64,000 nt of DNA from Falciphora oryzae (Eukaryota > Ascomycota > Sordariomycetes > Magnaporthales > Magnaporthaceae). Location of the stretch: NCBI GenBank assembly GCA_000733355.1, contig JNVV01000037.1, positions 211,767-275,766 on the forward strand, read 5' to 3'. The notes under the pieces are model-generated. The model had not been told where the DNA came from. It saw nothing but the letters and a program-made list of their open reading frames with translations, and ran no database searches. The position numbers and the translations under genes are program-made. The stretch's first letter is position 1; each line of letters begins with the position of its first letter. This document shows, piece by piece, positions 11,819 to 20,500 of this stretch.

Positions 11819-12021
11819 TGTCACGAGTCAACGCAATAGGCACGGAGGCAAAGCTGCTGTATACCGTAGGTTGATTCTACTATCGAGAGTTGGAAGGAAA
11901 AGTAAAAAGTTGTGCGTTGCACCACGCGGGCGATTCCTCCCAAGTAGGGCAGGCCGGCCCCACTCAGAGTGGAGCCTCCCCTTTGGCGTGCAGCCCCAAA
12001 CAGGGCTACCGCGCCATAACA
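11819..12021 (-). repeat. LTR of chromovirus 1 (right; element 5' LTR)
   Basis: 203 bp, TGTCACG to CATAACA, followed directly by GACCC (12022-12026). Carries the promoter of the element on the minus strand. No clear TATA box was seen upstream of the predicted start near 11891. Confidence 0.9.
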
Positions 12022-12176
12022 GACCCGTGAAAAACCCAAAACCCAAAACCCAAACCCATAAAAAACCCAAACCCAAAACCCAAAACCCACGGCGGGTACC
12101 CAATGGGTACCCGTTTTGGGTTTGGGTCCAATGGGTTTGGGTCCTTTATGGGTCCTATGGGTTTTGGCCGTCCCTA

Positions 12177-12184
12177 TCCCCCCC
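12177..12184. repeat. Target-site duplication of hAT element (right)
   Basis: TCCCCCCC, identical to 5222-5229 and directly adjacent to the right hAT terminus at 12176. Confidence 0.7.
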
Positions 12185-12791
12185 ACCAAATCTGGTTGGC
12201 TTAATTGGGCTCAGGAGCACCATTTGTCGTTCCTTTCAACTCATTTCTGTGCGTCTAGCGGTGGTTTGTGTTGTTTCGCCTAGCTTTCTTTTTGTTTGGA
12301 GCAATTCGTGTTAATCACAGTCTTGTTTGTTGGCTTCCTCTATGTGTTTTCGTCTCATGCTAAGCCGTCTTCAATCAATTTTCCGTTTTGGACCATTAAG
12401 CTCAAACGTATAATCCAATTCTATCCTTATAAAGTGAGCACTCAGGTCACATCTGCTGAGGGATTCAACTGTAAAGGGTGCCACTTTGGCGGTTGGGAGT
12501 GGGACAGCGGAGGACGACTTAATAAATGGAAGCGTGTAGTATAAGCTAGGATTATAAGGGTTAAAATACAAATATAACCACCTGTTTAAAAGCAGAAATT
12601 TAGAAAATACCAAAATAGAGAGGGAAGGAAAGCAACCAAAACAAAACGTGAAACCAAAAATCCAGGTAATGCCAAGACAAACCGACAGCAAAAGTGACGG
12701 AAAGTATCGGAAAAAAAAACGCGATCGCCGGAAGCACCCGCCCGAAAGAGCTCATTTGCTCGTCTTGTTTGCCTTGTCCCTCTTGTTCCTC
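12185..12791. other. AT-richer spacer downstream of unknown gene A
   Basis: No convincing gene. The last about 120 bases (12646-12765) resemble the sequence downstream of gene B (23320-23420), including GTGACGGAAA, CACCCGCCC and TTGCTCGTC blocks, so it is probably the shared 3' region of that gene pair. Confidence 0.55.
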
Positions 12792-13508
12792 TTATGCCTT
12801 GTTCTCCTTGTTTCCCCCATCGGCTTTGCTCGCCTTGCTCGGCTCTGCATCTGCCTTCTTGAGCTTAGCACGCTCCTTGAGCTGGGCGACCTCTTTGACG
12901 AGGCTCAGATTTGTGCGCCCCATCCGCTTCGTGATCTCTGCATGATCACGGGCGATAGTCGACGATTTATCTCTGACAAACTCTTCGGCGTCGCAAACGG
13001 GCTTGTAAGGACACCACCACTGTGACTTGGCCACCCGGTCCTCGAAGGCGTCGTAGAGCCAGCTAGATTTCTTGAAGGTGAACCTGGCTGCGTAGAGGAA
13101 ATCGTCCTTGGCCTGCCAAAGCTCCCTCTCGATGCGTCTCTGGGCTGCAATCTCGATCTCCAGATTTGAGTGGCATTCGTCGAACTCGCTCATCAGGGAA
13201 TCGAAGTCCATGAAACGCTTCTTGACCTCCGCCTCGTCGACGCGGACACCGCTGTTGGCCGCAACGCTAAAGAAACATATTTTACGGGCATTCTTATGGG
13301 CATCCTCATCGCTTTTAAACCTGAGATACACCCCGAGAAGACTGCAAGCGTCGCGTGCCTCTGCATGGGCCTTGTTAAATGCGTCGAGGGCGCGCGAGAA
13401 GGTGGACTGACGCTCGACCCATTCCTCTTCAAGGGCAAGCCCCCGCTTATACTCGGTGTTATGCCGAGCGAGAAGGTAGGCGTGGGCGAGCGTGGAGAAG
13501 TAAACCAT
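12792..13508 (-). CDS. Uncharacterised charged protein, gene A (paralogue of 23415-24185)
   Basis: Single open frame, 238 aa, ATG at 13508. I do not recognise the family. The N-terminus shares a pattern with gene B: tyrosine near the start, T-x-A-H, L-x-R-x-N-T-x-Y-K-R, then Leu and Glu-rich sequence; a second shared block is L-M-x-x-F-x-x-C-x-S/D-L-E-x-E near residue 105-120. The rest is helix-prone, rich in Glu/Lys/Arg/Ala, with a lysine-rich C-terminus. No signal peptide, membrane segment or catalytic motif is evident, so an intracellular, possibly coiled-coil protein is likely. Just past its stop the DNA reads ACGAGCAAATGA, matching the last codons of gene B in another frame, so the C-terminus appears frameshifted relative to the paralogue. 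It lies between the hAT/chromovirus nest and a solo LTR. Confidence 0.6.
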   Translation of the reverse strand: MVYFSTLAHAYLLARHNTEYKRGLALEEEWVERQSTFSRALDAFNKAHAEARDACSLLGVYLRFKSDEDAHKNARKICFFSVAANSGVRVDEAEVKKRFMDFDSLMSEFDECHSNLEIEIAAQRRIERELWQAKDDFLYAARFTFKKSSWLYDAFEDRVAKSQWWCPYKPVCDAEEFVRDKSSTIARDHAEITKRMGRTNLSLVKEVAQLKERAKLKKADAEPSKASKADGGNKENKA

Positions 13509-13926
13509 TTTGGAGTGTGGTGGGCGTCGTTATTGGTATTGGTGTCGGTGCGGGTGTCGGTTGTAGTTGTTTGTGTTGGTAGCAAGGGAAAGATTGGTGC
13601 TGATACTGAGCTTGATATTGTATCCGATTGGAATGATTTGAGGGAAACTCGAAAATCCGTGGTGGATTTATATACCCGAGTCTAAAGCCTTCACGCGCTG
13701 TGACGGAATCGGGAGTGGTCTTGGCGGTGTTTGTGGGTCTCTTTGTTGGATGAAGCGTGGTTCTCTGATGTCTATGTAGGACAATGAAGAATATACGAGA
13801 GGCGCACGCTAGTTTTTTAATTAAATCGCTTTTAATCAAAGGGTTTTGTTCCTTTGCCAAGTTCATTGCTAATTTAAGATCACATTCTTAGCTGCCAGCC
13901 TGATTGCACGTGGGCTTTTCCTCATA

Positions 13927-13998
13927 TAGTGTTAATGATTGTTTCTCCCCACCCTCCTCCCTTTCATGCACGCACAAACGAAGCTATTCCTAGTCCCC
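13927..13998. repeat. About 70-bp direct repeat, right copy
   Basis: Same orientation and about 80 percent match to 5158-5226. The two copies bracket the hAT/chromovirus nest plus gene A, an 8.8-kb interval. No target duplication was identified around either copy. Confidence 0.6.
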
Positions 13999-14234
13999 TA
14001 GCTCCACCTACGCACACTAAAACCGCACCCTAGGCCCCCTCGAGGATCCCAGGGTTCCATTGTTTGAGGAGGGATGCTGAACGCAAACGGATGGCCTACC
14101 CTTTTCCTTGTTCATATCTCAACAAAGCCGCTTCAAATAGAGATGCCGATGTGCTAAGTAAATTGTATCCGGGATTTTGGTTCGACATGCCAACACCCAC
14201 TAATTATTCCGAACTGATTTGACTTTGGCTCACG

Positions 14235-14757
14235 GTGTCCATCCTCATCTTGGGCGCTGTGGCTTCCCGGCGCTCAATGCCCTCTAACGGATTCACTCCG
14301 TCCTCGGGAAACCTCACCCTCTTCGGGAAGGTCCTGGTCGTGTCTCCTATCCGCAGAATTTGCCTCACCAAATTCAGCAAGGTCGAGCTCCTCGGCCGCC
14401 GCAAGCTGAACAAGGTCACGGACATGGGGCGGGCCCTCCGCCGCGGCGCTGACTCGGAGACTGCTGACGTCCGCATCGAGCAGGTGGAGCTCGATGCAGG
14501 AGAGGTTGCCCGCGGCGGAGAGCCGGCTCGCCGAGCCGCGCACGCTCGCCGCTGACCTCGAGGGCGCCTGGTTCGACCTCGCCTTCGCGGTCTGGGCGGC
14601 GCGGGGCGCGGTGGCGGTCGAGCAGCACCGGCGCTTTAACCGGTGGGTCCACGCGGGCTTTGGCGGGACGGAGATGCTTGAGGGGGATGTTGTGCGGGAC
14701 ATCTGGGTAAAGATGGAGCAGCTGAAGAGCACGCTCGACAAGGCGCTTGGCTCTTAG
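14235..14757 (+). pseudogene. Possible broken gene, family unknown
   Basis: GC-rich block inside AT-richer spacer. One frame runs 14235-14555, and a second, shifted frame (14494-14757) continues with a sequence that looks protein-like (Trp/Phe-containing helix, ending D-K-A-L-G-S). Joined they would need a frameshift or an unrecognised intron. No family is recognised and the opposite strand is also partly open, so this may be chance. Confidence 0.2.
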
Positions 14758-15290
14758 GGTGTGGTAAGCGTCGCAGAGGCCCGGACATGCCGCAGGTCTG
14801 CACAGGCCTGACCCTAGGGTAACCGCCGTAAAGCAACGTATACCCACCGACGGTTCAGTTAATATCATAGGCGCAACTCCGCTGTTCGCTTAAAGGACAG
14901 ATTTATGAAGACCACCGAATATAGCACAGATGCAAGGAATTAAAGCGCAGTAGGCTACAGTTATAAGGAACATTCAGTATACTATACTTTGGGTACGGCG
15001 GAATATACCCAGTGATAAGAGATGAATATACTTGCCCACGCATGAAGGACACCGAGTTAAGGTAAATGCAGGTTGGTGCTCTTTTTCACGCTGCGTGTGT
15101 GAGAGCCGATAGGTAGGTCGTCGAAAGTGGTGGTTAGTGGGTTATTTAAGAAGAATTGCAGCCCCAGAGGCCGGAGGCCCTGGGTGCAAGATATCTGTGC
15201 GTGCCTGGAGGCCTGGTCACGTGGCCGGCCCAGGCCCTCTGTCAGCCATGACAGCGTGAGCCATTATAGCATAAATATTTTCACACAGTG

Positions 15291-15617
15291 TGTTGGTAGG
15301 AGTGGTACTCCTGTTGGCCCCAATGGGGGCCGGGCACGGAGATCTCCCAAGAGTGACGAACACGGATCCTACTGGTTGGTTGGATCCTCTATTGTGCGCG
15401 TGAAGAGGAAAGGGATCTATCTGCTAGAGGGGAGGGCAACGAAGCCCCTTATATACATTGCCAACAGGGCTTGGCCCTCCAGGTCACGGGGGCCCTATGG
15501 GCCCCGTGGGCCCCGTGGGCCCCGTGGGCCCCGGAGGGCCCGGGTCTCCCAAGCCTTCCTGGCTTCCAGATCCCTTTAGTGCATGCGCCGGAATAGTGCT
15601 GGAATAATAATCCAACA
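15291..15617. mobile_element. Solo LTR, 327 bp
   Basis: Starts TGTTGG and ends CCAACA, a perfect 6-bp inverted terminus, with exact 5-bp duplications CAGTG on both sides (15286-15290 and 15618-15622). There is no internal domain or partner LTR in the window, so it is the product of LTR-LTR recombination. It holds a GC-rich tandem repeat of GTGGGCCCC at about 15494-15536. Superfamily cannot be assigned from the LTR alone. Confidence 0.85.
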
Positions 15618-15662
15618 CAGTGAGCGAATCGTTATAATGAAGGTAAGGATTTGGGGGTGATG

Positions 15663-16167
15663 TGTGTAACACCCGCCGACCCAACGCGCCCGCGGGCGCG
15701 ATATCAGCCAGCCACGCTCACGCCCTCGCCCGCCAACGGCTTTGGCGATTAGCACCCGCCAACCCAACGCGACCGCGAGCATGATATCCGCTAGCCAATA
15801 GGGTGGCGCATGCGACGTGCTGTTTTAGGAGAGTTAGATCCAAGGGGTTGTGATACGCTGGTACAGAGGGATCCCTATATGATACATTTAAACCCCGAAG
15901 CGTTGATTCGGGACGGAGCATATCCAGACCCGTACGGGCGCCGCGGGGAAGAAGGTATGCCGACGGCAGGCCGACGGCAGCCGAAGGATTGTGTATAAGA
16001 AGGGCCCGAAGGACCTCCTGTAAAGGGGGTTTGGAGGGCAAGCAATCGTTTTTTGTTTTTCATCATTATACATTTGTCGAGCCTCGCACTGATAAACCGC
16101 TGAACCTTTGAGATTCCTTTTCCTTACAGGCGTGGCCTTTTCCCTTAGGGGGCTACAGTTTGTTACA
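15663..16167 (+). repeat. 5' LTR of chromovirus 2
   Basis: About 503-505 bp, TGTAACA to TGTTACA. It differs from the 3' LTR (22360-22862) at about 18 sites, almost all C/T, with at least eight in CpA/TpA context. A TATAAG box lies at 15994-15999, about 45 bases before the predicted transcript start at 16040. The outside pentamers (TGATG left, ATGTG right) do not match if the ends are TG...CA. Confidence 0.88.
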
Positions 16168-16170
16168 ATT

Positions 16171-16179
16171 CGATTGCTT
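16171..16179 (+). other. Self-complementary primer-binding site of chromovirus 2
   Basis: CGATTGCTT, three bases after the LTR end, is the exact complement of AAGCAATCG at 16040-16048 inside the LTR. As in chromovirus 1 there is no tRNA-type TGG site. Supports self-primed reverse transcription of the Tf1 kind. Confidence 0.6.
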
Positions 16180-16213
16180 CCTCTGCTTAGACCTTTAGCA
16201 TTTATTAGGCACC

Positions 16214-17581
16214 ATGTCCGACCCTGGCGATTTTATCGAGGTTAACGACGCCGGACGGGACGAGGATCTAAGGATAGGGTTATCCACCCTGCCCCCAGGA
16301 CGCGAGCAACCTACCCCCAACAACCCTAAGGGTTACCCCGAGTTTAGCATCTATAGCGTTGCTTCTTACACCCGTTTTTAGCTCGCTTACTACGTTTTAC
16401 GTGATTGCGTTCCCATTAAGATCTTGTTATAATTCCAAAGAGCCCTAATCGAACGGAAGGTAGTGCGCGAGGCCTTTGGCCTCCTAGACGATTCGGACGA
16501 TCCGGATCACCCTTAGCCCTAGCTTTAGCTTCGTTTTCGAGCTTCGACCCTTTGGCAGTATGGCTAGGAGATTAACCGCCCGTTAGGAGGACCTGCTAAC
16601 CAGTTAGCACCCCGGGCACTATCATACCACTCTTTGGTTAGGGACGACGATGAGGAAGACGATACCTTTTTTTCGTACGAAAAGGATAGAGGTAGCCATA
16701 AGATCCTATGGAAAATGCCCGAATTGAAGCTTCCAAGCTTAGTACAGGACTTTGACTATTGGGAAAGCAAGCTCGACCTCACCTTCGAAGCCAACTTTAA
16801 CGGCTTTATTACGGCCAGATTACGCATCGCAGCCGCTGTTGGAACCTTTAATAGCGACTTTAACTCCGCCTATAACGGCTTGCGCAAAGCCAACCCTATT
16901 TTGGGCTTATATTGGCGTAAGTTTATGCGGTGGCTCCGTAGCACCATATTGCGAGGAGATTTTTTACTTTTTAGGGCCATTAACGATTTGTAACAACTTA
17001 TGCAAAAAAACAACGAAGACCCCGGCGTTTTCGCAGCGCGATACCGACGTATGTGCGGCGACGCAGGGCAGGTAGCGGATATTAACGGCTACGTGGTTCG
17101 TTTGGTTCTTGTTTTAAAGGTTTAAGTCACCCGTGGGATGCACCATAAGGTAGAGACCTTGGAGGACTTCGTCGCTACAGCTTAGGTTATTTGGGATACT
17201 TTAGGTACGGGCGCCCGCGCCCCGTACGAGGAGAAGAAGGATTCCCAAAGGCCCCCCTATAAGAAGGATTAAAAGGAGTTGAACAAGGACGGGAAGTATA
17301 AACCCCGAGGCAGGTAGGAAGGGCGCGACCAGCGTTTTAATAGGGGCAAAGGTTGCATAACGCTTTTACCTACCGAACGCTAACGACGCATGGATGAAGG
17401 CGTATGCTTTAGGTGCGGCAAGCCCAACCATATGGCGAAAGATTGCAAAAGCCCCTTTTCCGCCAAACCTTCAACTAAAAATGGCGAGCCCTTTCCGGAC
17501 GGAAAGGTTAAAATTAACTTTTTAAAGCGTAGGAAGGAGGAGGACGGAAAGGAGCTAAGCGACAAGCGCTAGAAAAACTAA
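16214..17581 (+). pseudogene. Chromovirus 2 gag, nonsense-mutated
   Basis: ATG at 16214 (CACCATG) opens a frame that can be followed to TAA at 17579-17581 with about a dozen internal TAG/TAA codons, nearly all explained by CAG-to-TAG or CAA-to-TAA, and no frameshift. A complete zinc knuckle C-F-R-C-x4-H-x4-C is retained near 17403-17445. The central capsid part (16634-16993) is the longest uninterrupted piece. Non-functional as it stands. Confidence 0.85.
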
Positions 17582-20500
17582 AGGGGAACCCGGTTATTTC
17601 CGCACCGGTGTTCCGTGACGACCAGCTTCGTATAGCCCTTGCGTTCGTTACTAAGGGGACCGTTAGCGCTCCCAACGGCGGTTTAAAAGTTAGGGTCGAG
17701 ATCGGCTTAGATACGTTCGCTGAAGTGAATATAGTTTCTACCACTTTTTGCAAATCCTTGGGATATTAGCCTTGCAACCGTCCCAAGCACGACCACCAGT
17801 CTTTTACTTTAGCCGCTGCAGGTGACCAAGGTGTAAGGACCTATGGTGTTTATTACTTACGCTTAAGCCTTTGTGACTAGTACGGCACCCCGGTAGAAGT
17901 TATCCGGCCGTTTTTTGCCATCGATCAGAACCTGGCAGACGCCCTTATCCTCGTGGGCATGCCATTGATGCAGGAATTGGCTATGGACCTTTACCCGGCC
18001 GAAAGAACTTGGCGTTTTAACCAACGCCCGCGCATTTATTAACTATCCGCATACCAATTCCGAAAAAAACTTTAAGCAAAGAATCGTGTATTTGTTTGTT
18101 TTATTCGCTTTAACCTTTTTATCGTCCCCGAAGAGGACGATTCGTTTGAGGACCTTCCGGACGAACCGCCGGATTTAGGGAACGTCCTTGTGAGCTTCCG
18201 AAAGAGCCATTCCGACGTGTTCGACGTCCGCAAGGGAAAAATGCTTCCGAAGCATGGCTACGGCGACCATGCCATCGATTTGATCCCGGGCAAGGAGCCC
18301 CCGTGGAAGCAGATCTATTACCTGTCTCCCGCCGAGTCCGAAGCGCTCCGGGAGTACCTCGCTGATGCCCTCGCATAAGGTATTATCCGCAAATCGCAAT
18401 CACCCGTAGGAGCACCTGTTATTTTTGTTTTTAAAAAGGATAGCACGTTGCGTTTGTGCGTTGATTACTGAGGGCTAAACGATATCACTATTAAGAATAG
18501 AGCACCCTTTCCATTTATTGGGGAAATGCTCGACCGGTTGAACGGTGCTAAATGCTTTTCCAAAATTAACCTCGTTAACGCCTATTATCGATTTCGCATT
18601 AAAGAGGGCGACGAGTGGAAAACCGCGTTCCGTACTAAGTACGGGCATTACGAGTACTTCGTGCTACTTTTCGGGCTTACCAACGCCCTAATATCGTTTT
18701 AAAGCTATATCAACCGGGCTTTGCGAGGCTTAGTGGACGATTTCGTTATCGTTTATTTGGACGATATCCTTATTTATTCCAATAGCGAGGAGGAATACCA
18801 GCACTACTTAAAGTTGGTTTTGGATCGATTTCGCGCTTTCGAGCTTTACGCCAACCCGAAAAAGTGCACCTTTTTCCAGCAGGAACTTGAGTTCCTAGGT
18901 TTTATCGTTAATACCGAAGGGCTTAAAATGGACCCTGCGCGAGTTTAGGTCGTCCGCGAATGGATCGACCACCCACTTCGCACGTATAGGGATATCCAAG
19001 TTTTCGTTGGGTTTTGCAACTTTTACCGACGGTTTATTTACGGCTTTTCCCGCATAGCGAAGCCTTTGTACGACCTTTTGCACGGGATGAAAAACGGACG
19101 CAAGCCGGGCCAGATAGGCCACTATTGGCAGGAACCCTAGCAGCAGGCGTTCGAGGACCTAATTAACGCCTTCACTACTGCACCAGTGCTACGGCATTAC
19201 GACCCGCTTCTACCTTTACGGATGGAAACGGATGCTTCCGACTTTGCTATGGCAGGCATTTTATTACAAAAGCACGACGGCTAGTGGCACCCTATAGCTT
19301 ACTGGTCCTAAAAGTTTAAAGGAGCCGAAATCCGGTACCTTACGTACGATAAGGAACTTTTCGCAATAGTGGGAAGTTTTCGCCATTGGCGACATTACCT
19401 CGAGGGGGCGCAAGCTACGGAGGTGTTTTCGGATTATGAAAACCTAAAGGCTTTTATGAAGCAGGAGCGTTTGAACGGACGGCAGGCCCGATGGCTGTTA
19501 TAGTTGGCCCCGTACGATTTCGAGATTAAATACCGGCCAGGGTCCTTAAACCCGGCCGATGCTCCGTTTCGCCGACCGGACTATATGAACGGTCGGGAGG
19601 AAGGATAGGAAACTTTCATTGAGAAGCTTTTGCCGACGTTATTTAATAAGATAAGTTGGAAACAGGACGTGCCGGATCATAAGCCGCACGAAGACATTGC
19701 CGAGGGAGTGACGCCCAATAAGCCTCCCCAGCTAGTGAGCGCAGAGAGCGCACCTAACGAGCGATCCCCCGGAAATTTGATTTTTGACCGGCGAAGCGAG
19801 CGGGATAGCGTGCGTTTGGCACAACTTACGTTGGCCGACGATCCAAACGCCCTAAGGGTCATCCATGCCCTGCAGGTGCAATCTGTTACTCGCTAGGAGG
19901 CACGTACCGCTTTGGATTGGCTTAAGAGCAGCGTACGAGCGGACTCCCTTGAGGAGATCCCAACGCCGCTAAGGAAATGGATTGGGGACGTATAAAAGCG
20001 GGATCCGGCGAGTATGAATTTGTTTAAGAGGCTGACAGAAGTTAAGAAGCCCCGCCTGCCAGTACCTGACGTGAAATATACCGCACCGCACCGAGATATT
20101 AAAACGACGCTTCGGCAGCGAGGAGCATCGTGCTTCCACCTAGCTGACGGTGACGAGTTGATTTTCCGGGGAAGCCAGGTTTACGTCCCTGCAGACGAGG
20201 CCTTAAGGACCGAGATTTTGAGACAGTTTTACGACTTCCCGGGAGCTGGTTATTGGGGCGTAGTTAAAACCTTAGATTTAATTTAGCGCTTTTTTTGGTG
20301 GGATGGGGTTAAGGGGGATGTTACTGCATACGTAGCATCGTGCCCTTAGTGCTAAGGGAAGGCGATTTATCGTTACAAGCCTTACGGCAAGTTTGAACCC
20401 CTGCCGCCGCCAAAGGACGGGCAGCTTATGAAAGAGATTTTTTTGGATTGGGTAACCGGCCTACCTGAAAGCAGGACGGCGAGCGGTTAGGTTTTTAACG

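Larger units (their letters stand above)
5454..12021 (-). mobile_element. Chromovirus 1: full-length Ty3/gypsy LTR retrotransposon, RIP-inactivated
   Basis: 6,568 bp with two 203-bp LTRs, GACCC duplication, self-complementary primer site, gag, pol in the order protease-RT-RNase H-integrase, and a terminal chromodomain, all on the minus strand. Every pol segment lies in one reading frame interrupted only by nonsense codons, so damage is by point mutation and not by indels. LTR identity of about 98 percent, inflated or deflated by RIP, suggests a fairly young insertion. It sits inside the hAT element and so arrived after it. Confidence 0.93.
5230..12176. mobile_element. Non-autonomous hAT-like DNA element split by a chromovirus
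   Basis: Two half-elements, 5230-5453 and 12027-12176 (about 374 bp when combined), flank the retrotransposon. The outer ends are inverted repeats: left TAGGCCAGGCGAAAACCCA and the reverse complement of the right end TAGGGACGGCCAAAACCCA agree at 15 of 19 bases. Both halves are full of GGGTACCC and TTTTGGG/CCCAAAA subterminal repeats, a design common in hAT elements. No transposase frame is present, so it is MITE-like and would need a transposase in trans. Flanking octamers TCCCCCCC match exactly. Confidence 0.75.
13509..15290. other. Repeat-rich spacer with the second direct repeat and a possible gene remnant
   Basis: Contains GGT/GTGTCGGT-type simple sequence (about 13530-13570, upstream of gene A), the right 70-bp direct repeat (13927-13998), a GC-rich block at 14235-14757 described separately, and AT-rich sequence from 14860 to 15290. 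No recognisable gene otherwise. Confidence 0.5.

Noticed and set aside
15494..15536. GTGGGCCCC tandem units considered as a CRISPR-like or regulatory array
   Set aside because: Direct 9-bp units without spacers, inside a solo LTR of a eukaryote.
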